The notes beneath the pieces are model-generated. The model saw only the letters and a program-made list of their open reading frames with translations. It made no database searches and was not told the origin of the DNA. A program made the position numbers and the translations under genes. Shown here in pieces: positions 44,561 through 52,762 of a stretch of 64,000 bases of DNA. The stretch's first letter is position 1, and each line of letters starts with the position of its first letter. Source of the DNA: Nocardia sienata NBRC 100364 (GTDB lineage Bacteria; Actinomycetota; Actinomycetes; Mycobacteriales; Mycobacteriaceae); assembly GCF_001613205.1 (NCBI RefSeq), contig NZ_BDBX01000027.1:19045-83044 (forward strand). The letters are read 5' to 3'.

Positions 44561-45625
44561 ATCGTGGACAGCGCCACATGGGCAGTGCCAGTCGCGGACA
44601 TGTAGCGGCATCGAATCATTGACCCGGCCGCAGACCGAGCACGTCTTGGATGACGGATAGAACCGGTCGATCGCGACGACCGTCCTCCCGTACCAGTCGG
44701 CCTTGTACTCCAGCATCGACCGGAACTCCGACCATGATGCGTCCGAGATCGCACGCGCCAGTGTCCGGTTGCGGACCATGTTCCGCACGCTCAGGTCCTC
44801 GATGGCGATCACTTGGTTTTCGCGCACCAGTCGAGTCGAGAGCTTGTGCAGGTGGTCACGGCGCCGATCTGCGATACGGGCGTGAACCCGCGCGACCTTC
44901 AAACGTGCTTTGGCGCGGTTCGCCGAGCCTTTCTGTTTCTTCGCCAGCACCCTCTGCGCTTTCGCCAACCGGGCGCGATCTTTCTTTTCGTGTCGAGGAT
45001 TGGAAACCTTTTCCCCAGTCGAGAAGGTGTACAGAGAAGTGATACCCGCGTCCACACCCACCGTGGCGTCTGCAGGGGCGTGCTCACTGATTGTCACCTC
45101 TACCAGGATCGAAATATGGTAGCGGCCCGACGAATCCTTCGACACTGTCACCTGCGAGGGCTGCGCGTCCTCCGGCAACGGGCGGGACCATCGGATATCC
45201 AACGGTTCGGCTTGTTTGGCGAGCTTGATCCGCCCATCCCGGTATGAGAACGCGTTGGCCATGTAGGTGGCCGAATCTTTCGAGCGGCCCTTCTTTTTGA
45301 ACTTCGGGTAGGCAGTTTGCTTGCGCCAGAATCTGTCGAACGCGCCCTGCAAGTGGCGAAGCGACTGCTGAAGCGCGACGTTGGAAACTTCGCCCAACCA
45401 TTCGGTCTCGGCATGCCGCTTCCAGGTGGTGAGCGCTCTCGCGGTATCCACGTATGTGACACGACGCTTTTCGAGCGTCCACGCCTGGGACCGTTCTGCG
45501 AGTGCCCGGTTGTAGACGAAACGGACGCATCCGAACGTTTTCGCCAACTGCTCGGCCTGTCCAGGGGTCGGGTAGAAGCGGTACTTGTACGCCCGCTTCA
45601 CCACCCGAGATCCCATACTTAACAT
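44474..45625 (-). CDS. tnpB: TnpB RNA-guided endonuclease (OrfB_IS605)
   Basis: A 383-aa protein with all parts of an active TnpB. The N-terminal basic domain has AYKYRFYPTPGQAEQLAKTF. The RuvC-like domain keeps its three acidic residues: D192 (VGVDAGITSL), E276 (IAIEDLSVRN) and D357 (HDRDTNAAKN). The zinc finger has C329, C332, C348 and C350 (CSVCG...CPCG). The family cuts DNA beside a transposon-specific motif under omega-RNA guidance and so keeps the element in place. The stop lies in an omega-RNA hairpin loop. Codon use has more A/T than the neighbours, consistent with transfer. Confidence 0.93.
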   Translation of the reverse strand: MLSMGSRVVKRAYKYRFYPTPGQAEQLAKTFGCVRFVYNRALAERSQAWTLEKRRVTYVDTARALTTWKRHAETEWLGEVSNVALQQSLRHLQGAFDRFWRKQTAYPKFKKKGRSKDSATYMANAFSYRDGRIKLAKQAEPLDIRWSRPLPEDAQPSQVTVSKDSSGRYHISILVEVTISEHAPADATVGVDAGITSLYTFSTGEKVSNPRHEKKDRARLAKAQRVLAKKQKGSANRAKARLKVARVHARIADRRRDHLHKLSTRLVRENQVIAIEDLSVRNMVRNRTLARAISDASWSEFRSMLEYKADWYGRTVVAIDRFYPSSKTCSVCGRVNDSMPLHVRDWHCPCGAVHDRDTNAAKNILAAGLAVSACGDGVRPPRS

Positions 45626-45780
45626 AATAAGATACTAGTGTGTCAGGTGATCCGATGGGGGAGGAGAGCACTCTTACCGGTTACACCAACGGAACGAACA
45701 GGCTCCGGCACGGGTCGACGAAGTAAACTCCATTCAGCGGTATCGAACCCGCTCGACAAGTGTCCGGGAGGAACAGCGTC

Positions 45781-46348
45781 ATGATCACCGAGACGATAGC
45801 CCCCGCGTGGATGCACGAGCAGATCACACCGGAGGAGTACGACTCCTGGACCGAGGAGCAGTGCGCCGGGATCGAGATCGTGGACGGGATGGTTGCCGTG
45901 AGCCCCGAGCGCGTCCAAGCGGCACAACCGCTTGGCCCGCGTCCTGGCGAACGCGCTGGACGAGGCGGCCGGACCCGACTGGAACGCTGATACCGATTTC
46001 GATGTCCGGCTCCGGGACGTACCGCTCAACAATCGACGCCCGGATGTGGTGGTGTACCGCGCGAACACGATCGATATCACGCCGACCCGACCCGAACACG
46101 TGCTGCTGGTGGCCGAAGTCGTCTCGCCCGGTTCCGAAACCACTGACCGCATAGTGAAAGTCGAACAGTATGCCCGTGCGGGTATCGCGTTCTACTGGCG
46201 GATCGAACAGGCCGCCCCCGGAGTCCCGCTGATCTACACCTACATTCTCGATCCGGCGACCGGGTCGTACCGGACCGGCGAGATGTTCACCGGAGTGATC
46301 GAGGTTTCCGCCCCGTTCCCTGTGGAGATCGATCTCGGCCGGATCTGA
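45781..46348 (+). pseudogene. Uma2-family endonuclease-like gene broken by a frameshift
   Basis: The first part (from ATG 45781, with GGGAGGAA upstream) encodes ITPEEYDSWTEEQCAGIEIVDG, and the second part, in the next frame, LARVLANALDEAAGPDWNAD to EIDLGRI. Together they form a Uma2-type protein (PD-(D/E)xK fold; RRPDVVVYRA and LLVAEVVSPGSE hold the acidic residues). Removing one C from CCCC at 45903-45906 restores a continuous frame reading VSPSASKRHNRLARVLA. It is either a real recent mutation or a base-calling error. Uma2 proteins are common and of unknown function. Confidence 0.8.
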
Positions 46349-46363
46349 AAACGCCGCAGCGGG

Positions 46364-47023
46364 TCACAGGCCGAACGCATGTGCCACCCGGTTCGCCGCG
46401 TCCCGCTCCGTCATCGATCCGTCGACCTCGAGCACGGGCAGGCCGAGCCGAGCCGCTTCCGTACGCACGTGGTCGGTGAACATTTCGTCGCGGCGCAGGA
46501 GGTTGCGTCGGGCGCGGGCGGGGTCGCTCGTCCGGCGTGGGATATCCCAGCCGCGACCGGCGAAGACGTTGCGGCGGAATCGTGGGGACGGCAGCAGCCA
46601 GACCGCCCGGGTGGGCTCGGTCAGCAGCGGCGCGACCAGGTGCGGCAGCAGGCGAAACCCTTCGGCGACGGTACGTTCGGGGATGCCGAGCAGGTCGTCG
46701 ACGATGGCACCGAAACCCTCACCCCGGAACCAGTGGAACGTCTCGAACATTGTCTCCGGGGTCCGGTGCACCCAGCGCTCGTCCATGCTCATGGCCAGGA
46801 ACTCCAACAGATACGGCGCATCGCCGGGCGTGCTGCGCCGCGCGTGATCGGCCATGGCGTCATCGGTCGAGTACACCCGCAGACCGTGCCGGGCAGCGAC
46901 AGCGGTCGCGACGGCCGACTTCCCGGCGCCGCTCCCCCCGCCGATCCAATAGACGTGCCGCAGCCGCGACCGGAGCTCGTCCGGGTCGTCGAACTGCGCA
47001 CCACCGAATGTCATCCGGTCCAT
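46364..47023 (-). CDS. P-loop kinase-like protein
   Basis: A 219-aa protein. HVYWIGGGSGAGKSAVATAVA is a Walker A motif followed by an adenylate/shikimate-kinase-like fold; RGWDIPRRTSDPARARRNLLRRD is an Arg-rich lid-like segment. It probably phosphorylates a small molecule; the substrate is unknown. The start could also be ATG 47014 or 47044. Confidence 0.72.
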   Translation of the reverse strand: MDRMTFGGAQFDDPDELRSRLRHVYWIGGGSGAGKSAVATAVAARHGLRVYSTDDAMADHARRSTPGDAPYLLEFLAMSMDERWVHRTPETMFETFHWFRGEGFGAIVDDLLGIPERTVAEGFRLLPHLVAPLLTEPTRAVWLLPSPRFRRNVFAGRGWDIPRRTSDPARARRNLLRRDEMFTDHVRTEAARLGLPVLEVDGSMTERDAANRVAHAFGL

Positions 47024-47095
47024 TGTGCGCCCATCCGGCAACACCGGCGGGCCGATTCCGCCGAGCCGCGCCCGGATCGCGACAGGAACCGAGCA

Positions 47096-47527
47096 TCAGA
47101 CCGGCACCGACCCGACGGCGAACTGCCCGGCGTATTCGCCGGTGGGCGGTATCTCGGTGATCACATCGATCAGTACGCCGCTCGGGTCCGCGACGAGGAA
47201 ATGCCGCTGCCCGAAATCCTCCGAGCGGATATCGAGTTCGGCCCGCAATCCGCCCCGCACGACCAGGCGTTCCCATTCCGCGTCGACATCGGCGACCTCG
47301 AAGTTCAGCAGCAGGCCCTGAACCGGTTTGCGGTAGCCCGCGGGGACGGTCGGGTGGGTGGGGTCGAGCAGTGCCAGCTCGTAGTACCGCTCGCCTTCGG
47401 TCCGCCGCAGGCTGACGTACCAGTCCGCCGCGAAAGTGATCTCGAATCCGAACCAGCGGGTGTAGAAATCGCGCGACTGCGCGATCCGGGTGGTGCCGAT
47501 GACCGGGTAGAAGCTGCCGAGTGCCAT
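47096..47527 (-). CDS. Glyoxalase/VOC-superfamily protein
   Basis: A 143-aa protein of two beta-alpha-beta-beta-beta units: [20 protein letters not shown] at the start and [20 protein letters not shown] near the end, typical of antibiotic-resistance or dioxygenase-like VOC proteins. It is divergent from a TetR gene, and two matching palindromes lie between them, so the TetR protein very likely controls it. Confidence 0.85.
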   Translation of the reverse strand: MALGSFYPVIGTTRIAQSRDFYTRWFGFEITFAADWYVSLRRTEGERYYELALLDPTHPTVPAGYRKPVQGLLLNFEVADVDAEWERLVVRGGLRAELDIRSEDFGQRHFLVADPSGVLIDVITEIPPTGEYAGQFAVGSVPV

Positions 47528-47549
47528 ACCTGCCTCTTTCGCGCCGAAT

Positions 47550-47572
47550 TTCGCATACCAACGGTATGCGAA
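47550..47572. promoter_or_regulatory. TetR operator 1 (VOC/TetR gap)
   Basis: TTCGCATACC-AAC-GGTATGCGAA: a perfect palindrome with 10-bp arms and a 3-base centre, 22 bases before the VOC start. Confidence 0.75.
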
Positions 47573-47584
47573 CTAGGCTAGGTC

Positions 47585-47601
47585 GCATACCGTCGGTATG
47601 T
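47585..47601. promoter_or_regulatory. TetR operator 2 (VOC/TetR gap)
   Basis: GCATACC-GTC-GGTATGT: the same half-sites as operator 1 with one outer mismatch, 32 bp centre to centre from it (three helical turns) and 16 bases before the TetR start. Confidence 0.7.
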
Positions 47602-47617
47602 CAACGGAAGGTTCGCG

Positions 47618-48217
47618 ATGACCGGATCGCTGCGCACCCAGCAGCGGGAACAGACCCGCGCGACGCTGCTACACCAGAGCAGGAAGCTCTTTGCCGCTAA
47701 AGGCTATGCCGCCGTTGGGCTTTCGGAGATCGTCACCGCGGCAGGCGTAACCAAAGGCGCGCTCTACCACAACTTCGACAGCAAACTCACACTGTTCCGT
47801 GCGGTCCTGCAGGACGTGCAAGCCGAGGTCGGCGACCGCGTCGCCGCCGCCGCGGACACCGAATCGGACCCGTGGCCCCAGCTCGTCACCGGCTGCGAAA
47901 CCTTCCTGACCATCTGCACCACCCCCGAGATCCAGCGCATCATGCTGATCGACGGCCCCGCGGTCCTCGGCTGGCAGGAATGGCGCGCCATGGACGAATC
48001 CGCCTCCGCCCGCCACCTCGAAGAAGCTCTCACCACGCTGGTTGCCGCTGGTGTCATCCCGGCCCAGCCCATACCGCCGCTCACCCACCTGCTGTCCGGC
48101 GCCATGAACGAAGCCGCCCTCTGGCTCGCCACCTCCCCCGACCCCGGCGCCTTGTCCGACACCCTGGCCTCCCTGCGCCGGATCCTCGAAGCCCTCCGCA
48201 CCGCACCGGTTCCCTGA
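47618..48217 (+). CDS. TetR-family regulator of the divergent VOC gene
   Basis: A 199-aa regulator. The helix-turn-helix is GLSEIVTAAGVTKGALYHNFDSK and the C-terminal domain resembles TetR_C proteins of drug-response genes. GGAAGG precedes ATG 47618. The operators next to it indicate self-control and control of the VOC gene; the ligand is unknown. Confidence 0.9.
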   Translation: MTGSLRTQQREQTRATLLHQSRKLFAAKGYAAVGLSEIVTAAGVTKGALYHNFDSKLTLFRAVLQDVQAEVGDRVAAAADTESDPWPQLVTGCETFLTICTTPEIQRIMLIDGPAVLGWQEWRAMDESASARHLEEALTTLVAAGVIPAQPIPPLTHLLSGAMNEAALWLATSPDPGALSDTLASLRRILEALRTAPVP

Positions 48218-48389
48218 ACATCGCGGCAGTCACCGGGTCCGCGAACCGTTCCCTCCCGGGTCCCGCACACTGCGCGGGCGACGGCACGGAAGTCCTTGTA
48301 CAGGATGGCGCCGTGATTGCCGTCGACCTTCGCGCTGAACCGGATCCCGGGTTGCGGGTGATCACCGCGTCGAGGCCGGCCGGCCCCGC

Positions 48390-48839
48390 TCAGGTCACCG
48401 GGTGTCGCACCCGCGAAGTGTCCGCACCGATCTCGTGGCCGGCCCGGGTGCGCGGGGCGAGTTCGGCGAGTTCGTTCCCGGCGAGGTCGGTCAGTGTCGA
48501 CCGGGCCTCACCGGCGGTGAACGCGTAGCGCTCACCCCACTGCCGCAGCGCCACGATGGTCGTGAACAGATCTTTACCCGCGGCGGTCAGCTCGTAGACG
48601 TGCCGCTTTCCGCCGGGGGCCGTGCTGGTGGCCAGGATTCCGTTGTCGACGAGCCGGCGAAGCCGGTCGGCGAGGATATTGCGGGCGATTCCGAGCCGCT
48701 GCCGGAACTCGGTGAACGACGCCGCGCCGTCCATGGCGTCCCGGACGATGAGCAGGCTCCATCGATCGCCGACCAGGTCGACCGTCCGGGCCACCGGACA
48801 GGTGGGGTCGGTCCACTCGCGGTCGGTGCCGAGATCCAT
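48390..48839 (-). CDS. HxlR-type winged-helix regulator, divergent from an MFS gene
   Basis: A 149-aa protein. CPVARTVDLVGDRWSLLIVRD with an N-terminal cysteine is the HxlR signature, and FRQRLGIARNILADRLRRLV is the recognition region. GAGGTGG precedes ATG 48839; an ATG at 48866 is possible. It probably controls the divergent MFS gene. Confidence 0.85.
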   Translation of the reverse strand: MDLGTDREWTDPTCPVARTVDLVGDRWSLLIVRDAMDGAASFTEFRQRLGIARNILADRLRRLVDNGILATSTAPGGKRHVYELTAAGKDLFTTIVALRQWGERYAFTAGEARSTLTDLAGNELAELAPRTRAGHEIGADTSRVRHPVT

Positions 48840-48871
48840 CGCTCCACCTCGCCCCTTCGGTTGCATTTCGA

Positions 48872-48899
48872 AACCATTTTGCCATACCGTTGAATGGTT
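48872..48899. promoter_or_regulatory. Inverted repeat in the HxlR/MFS gap
   Basis: AACCATT (48872-48878) and AATGGTT (48893-48899), 14 bases apart, in the A+T-rich divergent gap. A likely HxlR operator. Confidence 0.5.
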
Positions 48900-48926
48900 G
48901 CATATTGCTACCAATTGGAGGCGGTT

Positions 48927-50156
48927 ATGGTGGTCGCGAAGACACAGCGGCTCGTCCTGGCCATGGTGTGCGCCATGGCGGTGTCCACGATCTACGCGAT
49001 CCAGCCGGTTCTCGAAAAGGCCGGTGCCGAACTGGGACTGGCGCCGGAGTCGCTGGGCCGGCTGGTCGCGGCCGGGCAGATCGGATACTTCGTGGGCCTG
49101 GTCCTGCTGGTACCGCTCGGCGACATACTGGATCGCCGGCGGCTCATCACCGGCCACCTGCTGCTCACCGGCGCCGGAGCCGCGACCGCGGCGGTCGCGC
49201 CGAACGGGATCATCGCCGTGGCAGGGCTGGCGACGGCCGGCCTGTTCGCGGTCGTCGTCCAGGTCACCGTCGCCTACGTCGCGGCGATCTCCGCACCACA
49301 CGAGCGGGGGCGCAACATCGGCGCGGTCACCTCGGGCGTGGTGATCGGTATTCTCGGAGTCCGCGTACTGGCCGGGCTCCTGGGCGACACCATCGGCTGG
49401 CGCGCCGTCTATATCCTGCTCGCCGCGGCCTGCGCCGCACTCGCGGTCACGGTTCGGACGACACTCCGGTCCGACCCCAGGCCATCCGGCGGCCGCTACC
49501 CGCAGGTACTGAAATCCATGGGTCGGTCGGCCGCGGAAGACCCGCTACTCCTCGGCCGGGGCGTCATCGCCTTCTTCGCCTTCGCCTCGTTCGGAACCCT
49601 GTGGAACGGCCTGGCTTTACCGCTCGGGGCGCAACCCTGGGCGTTCGGCACTACCGAGATCGGACTCTTCGGCCTGGCCGGGCTCGCCGGAGCCGCCGGA
49701 GCCGCCCGGGCCGGCCGCTGGGCCGATTCCGGTCGCGCACAATCGGTCACCGGCTGGTCACTCGTACTACTGGCCGCTTCCTGGCTCCTGATCGCCCGGA
49801 CCGAACCGACATTGTGGCTGCTCGTCATCGGCATCGTCGCGCTCGACTTCGCCGTTCAGGCCGTACACGTCAGCAGCCAGCACCTGCTGACCACAGCGCA
49901 CCCGGACCGCACCGGCAGCGTCATCGGCGCCTATATGGCGTTCTACTCCCTCGGCTCGGCCCTGGGCGCGCTCACGACGACCTGGGCCTACACGACGTGG
50001 GGATGGCAGGCTTCCTGCCTGACCGGTGCGCTCTACGCGCTGGCCGGGTTCATCACCTGGGGAGTCACCCGGTCGGTGGCGGTTGTCCGCCGAACCGGAG
50101 CCGATTCGGCTACGCTCCCAGCGGACTCGCGCGGTGTTCCCTGTTCACGGTTATGA
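48927..50156 (+). CDS. MFS transporter
   Basis: A 409-aa protein with about twelve membrane helices. The loop PLGDILDRRRLITGH between helices 2 and 3 is the MFS signature. It resembles small drug or sugar exporters of the DHA type. GGAGG lies 7 bases before ATG 48927. Substrate unknown; control by the divergent HxlR gene is inferred. Confidence 0.9.
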   Translation: MVVAKTQRLVLAMVCAMAVSTIYAIQPVLEKAGAELGLAPESLGRLVAAGQIGYFVGLVLLVPLGDILDRRRLITGHLLLTGAGAATAAVAPNGIIAVAGLATAGLFAVVVQVTVAYVAAISAPHERGRNIGAVTSGVVIGILGVRVLAGLLGDTIGWRAVYILLAAACAALAVTVRTTLRSDPRPSGGRYPQVLKSMGRSAAEDPLLLGRGVIAFFAFASFGTLWNGLALPLGAQPWAFGTTEIGLFGLAGLAGAAGAARAGRWADSGRAQSVTGWSLVLLAASWLLIARTEPTLWLLVIGIVALDFAVQAVHVSSQHLLTTAHPDRTGSVIGAYMAFYSLGSALGALTTTWAYTTWGWQASCLTGALYALAGFITWGVTRSVAVVRRTGADSATLPADSRGVPCSRL

Positions 50157-50221
50157 GGCGGTCGAGCGCACCGCGGGTCCGGATGGCGTCGAAACTGCCT
50201 GGCGTTCAGGATGATGGAGGC

Positions 50222-50512
50222 GTGAATGCTCCAGCACCTGGGCCGATTTTCAGCGTGATCGCCGTACTGAACGGCGCGGTGGACCTGCGGTCCTATCCGC
50301 GCCGGAACCTGGCACTGAGTTCGCCTCCGCGTGTGGAGTTCCGCAAGCTGGGGGACAACATGCCCGCCATCTTCGATCCGATCGTCCAACTGCTCGATGG
50401 CATCGAACTGCTCGAATCTCAGGGGTGGGAGCTGGTCAGCGTGGTCGAACGGAGCGTCGGCAGCACGGACACGAAGGAGTGCTGCTTGGTGGCGTTCATG
50501 CGCCGCACCTGA
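50222..50512 (+). CDS. Small hypothetical protein, about 96 aa, start uncertain
   Basis: The end of this frame, ELLESQGWELVSVVERSVGS followed by CCLVAFMRR, has the look of small DUF4177-type proteins. The start is not settled: the frame is open back to an ATG at 50153 that overlaps the MFS stop, while GTG 50222 lies too close to GGAGG. Function unknown. Confidence 0.5.
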   Translation: MNAPAPGPIFSVIAVLNGAVDLRSYPRRNLALSSPPRVEFRKLGDNMPAIFDPIVQLLDGIELLESQGWELVSVVERSVGSTDTKECCLVAFMRRT

Positions 50513-50727
50513 TGTAGACCGCCGTACCGAACCGGCTGGTGAGGCCGAGCGCGCAGCCCCTGTGCCCCTCGCGAATCCGACTCGGAGTGGGATCTCCACC
50601 CCACCCGTTCCGGTCGCCCGGCGGACAAATCAGGATCCCGTTCCCACGCGCATGTCCGAGTGTTCGCGTAGTTCATACCCGGAGCTACCGTCACGGCCTG
50701 CCGCGAGCCGGGCCGGGCCGGGCGCGA

Positions 50728-51162
50728 TCACCCTTTCCCGGGCGTGCCGGCCGTACGTCCTCCGGGACGGTCCGAGCGCGCGGCGGTGATATCGGCGGCA
50801 TGGTCCACGGCCCAATCGGCGAGCGCCGAAAGCGGGACCAGCAGCGTTTCACCCAGCTGAGTGAGCCCGTACTCCACGGCCGGCGGAACCGTCGGGTACA
50901 CCACGCGATCGATCAGCCCGTCGTCCTCCAGCGCGCGCAGGGTCCGGGTCAGCATGCGCTGACTGATGCCCTCGATCGATCGGTGCAGTTCGTTGTAGCG
51001 GTAGCGGCGTTCGGCCAGCAGCGTGATCACCAGCAGAACCCATTTGTCGCCGATCCGACTGATCAGCCCCGACACCGGGCAGGCCTCGTACTCCGCCACC
51101 GGCACCGGCGCGGGGAGCGCGGCGGCGACGATGGAGGGCACATCCGTGTGCGGACCGGACAT
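50728..51162 (-). CDS. HxlR-type regulator, divergent from an SDR-like gene
   Basis: A 144-aa protein with CPVSGLISRIGDKWVLLVITLL and the recognition segment SIEGISQRMLTRTLRALEDDG, which are HxlR features. It is divergent from the SDR-like gene 71 bases away, the usual layout for a regulator and its target. Confidence 0.87.
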   Translation of the reverse strand: MSGPHTDVPSIVAAALPAPVPVAEYEACPVSGLISRIGDKWVLLVITLLAERRYRYNELHRSIEGISQRMLTRTLRALEDDGLIDRVVYPTVPPAVEYGLTQLGETLLVPLSALADWAVDHAADITAARSDRPGGRTAGTPGKG

Positions 51163-51233
51163 AAAAGTGCCTTCTTTCGCATCCGGTGGCCGCTGCCGAG
51201 GATGAGTACAGCAGTCGGGTCCACGGAGGTGTG

Positions 51234-52091
51234 ATGTCCAGAACCATTCTTATCAGCGGCGGCACAGACGGCATGGGTCGCGCGATCGCCCTGGAACGCC
51301 TCGCCCGAGGAGACCGGGTCGTGGCGATCGGCAGCAACCCGGCCAAAGGCAAACAACTCACCGCCTCGGCCGGTGCGGACGCGGACCGCCTCCGCTTCAT
51401 CCGCGCCGACCTGAGTTCGGTCACGGAGGTGGAACGGGTGGTCGGCGAGATCGGCGCGGCCTACGACACCCTGGACGCGCTCCTGCTCTTCGCGAACCGC
51501 ACCTCACGGAAACGTGTCCAGACCGCTGAGGGTTTCGAGCACACCTTCGCGCTGTATTACCTCAGCCGGTATCTGTTCTCGCACGAACTGGTTCCGCTGC
51601 TGGCACGCGCGGCTCGACCGGTGATCGTCAGTATTGCCGGGGTCGGTGTGCAGAAGGGGGCGGTCCATTGGGACGATCCCCACCTCACTCGCGGCTACAG
51701 CGTGGTCGGCGCCCAGTTACAAGCCGGGCGGGCCAACGATCTCCTCGGTGTGTCATTTGCCGAGGAGCACGGCGACAAGATCAAGGTCGTCCTCTACCAC
51801 CCGGGTTTCACCAGGAGCGGCGACCTCTCCCCGCTCGGTTTCCTCACCAGAACCGCCATCCGTTCCCTCTCCGTACTCGCCGCACGCCCTGTACGTGAAT
51901 CAATCCGCCCCCTACACGGCTTCATCGACAACCCGCCCGCGGCACCAATCACCGCCGTGGACCGTGGCCGCACCCTGGACCTCTCGCTTCCCTCACTCGA
52001 TCCCGGCAATGCCCGCCGCCTCGCCCGGCTCACCGCGGACCTCCTGGCGGCGCGAGCCCGAACCGATCGAGACCGAGGAGAGTCGTCGTGA
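51234..52091 (+). CDS. SDR-fold protein lacking the normal catalytic Tyr-x3-Lys
   Basis: A 285-aa protein with a clear Rossmann start (ILISGGTDGMGRAIALERLA) and LLLFANRTSRKRVQTAEG in place of NNAG. Where active SDRs have Y-x-x-x-K, this protein has GYSVVGAQLQAGRANDLLG, so the catalytic lysine is missing or moved. It may be an NAD(P)-binding sensor or an atypical oxidoreductase. CGGAGG precedes ATG 51234. Confidence 0.8.
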   Translation: MSRTILISGGTDGMGRAIALERLARGDRVVAIGSNPAKGKQLTASAGADADRLRFIRADLSSVTEVERVVGEIGAAYDTLDALLLFANRTSRKRVQTAEGFEHTFALYYLSRYLFSHELVPLLARAARPVIVSIAGVGVQKGAVHWDDPHLTRGYSVVGAQLQAGRANDLLGVSFAEEHGDKIKVVLYHPGFTRSGDLSPLGFLTRTAIRSLSVLAARPVRESIRPLHGFIDNPPAAPITAVDRGRTLDLSLPSLDPGNARRLARLTADLLAARARTDRDRGESS

Positions 52092-52158
52092 GTTCGAGCC
52101 GAGTCGAGGCCGGATCAAAGCCGGTGACGACGCACGTTCCCGCGGACAGCTCGTCCGG

Positions 52159-52236
52159 CTATGGTCGGTACCAGACGATGGTCAGCGCTATAAGACCGAG
52201 CGCCAGTAGCACCAAGGCGGTATCGGCCCAGCTCAT
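52159..52236 (-). CDS. 25-aa single-helix membrane peptide gene
   Basis: The frame reads MSWADTALVLLALGLIAL then TIVWYRP and stops at TAG (52161-52159). Residues 5-21 form one hydrophobic helix, flanked by Asp at one side and Tyr-Arg at the other. ATG 52236 overlaps the stop of the 152-aa gene as ATGA, and GGGAG lies about 8 bases upstream inside that gene. The size and make-up resemble small regulatory membrane peptides such as KdpF, but I do not claim homology. A short hairpin (52143-52157) follows. Confidence 0.6.
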   Translation of the reverse strand: MSWADTALVLLALGLIALTIVWYRP

Positions 52237-52691
52237 TGTTGATCTCCCAGCTGGGGCAGCTCCCACCGGTAGCCGCGCGGGTAGACACACACAGGAGTGA
52301 TGAGCGCAGCCAGGTCGGTGATGACATGTCGCACCGGGTCGGCATGCTCGAACCCGGGCACAACCACGGCGAGGGCGTTGTGCTCGTAAACATGCTGCGC
52401 GATCACCAAAGCCGAAACCAGCGGCCCGGTGTCGAGAACCACGCTGTGCACCAGCCGATGGCCGTGGCGCCCGGCGAGCGCGCGGATATCGGCACCGCGG
52501 CCGATCACCTGACGCCGAATCACTCCGATCGCCTTGGGCAACTCACCGACCGGACTCAACTCCGGCACCTCTGAGCTGCTCAAATAAACACCGGGCGCCG
52601 AGGTCGCGCGGTCGGACCGTGGCCGCGAGCGCGCACCTTTGCCGACATCGGAGGCGCCACTGACCAATCGCAAATCGTCGCTGGATTTCAC
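52233..52691 (-). CDS. Unassigned protein, 152 aa, faintly resolvase-like
   Basis: After a polar N-terminus of about 45 residues comes an alpha/beta segment: ELPKAIGVIRRQVIGRGADI, then LAGRHGHRLVHSVVLDTGPL, then ALAVVVPGFEHADPV. The order recalls the N-terminal fold of serine recombinases, without a recognisable catalytic serine. This is a weak resemblance only. It starts with GTG 52691, 71 bases after the paralogue gene, and its stop overlaps the start of the 25-aa peptide. Confidence 0.6.
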   Translation of the reverse strand: MKSSDDLRLVSGASDVGKGARSRPRSDRATSAPGVYLSSSEVPELSPVGELPKAIGVIRRQVIGRGADIRALAGRHGHRLVHSVVLDTGPLVSALVIAQHVYEHNALAVVVPGFEHADPVRHVITDLAALITPVCVYPRGYRWELPQLGDQQ

Positions 52692-52762
52692 GCCCGTAGC
52701 GTCGCGCCGGGACGGACGCCGGCGCTAACAACTGCCTGCTGTACAACAGGCAGTTGTACCGG

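Larger units (their letters stand above)
44390..45723 (-). mobile_element. IS200/IS605-family element carrying only tnpB (IS1341 group)
   Basis: The right end is well supported: read on the minus strand, tnpB is followed by three hairpins, and the end sequence GGGGAGGAAGTCAA finishes in TCAA at 44390, a cleavage motif known for this family. The left end is uncertain; the coordinate given assumes insertion 3' of a TTAC at 45727-45724, as in IS608. No tnpA (Y1 transposase) is present, so the element would need help to move. Confidence 0.7.

Noticed and set aside
52233..52691. Calling the 152-aa protein a serine recombinase
   Set aside because: Only the order of secondary-structure elements is similar; there is no catalytic serine or arginine set, so the name would be misleading.
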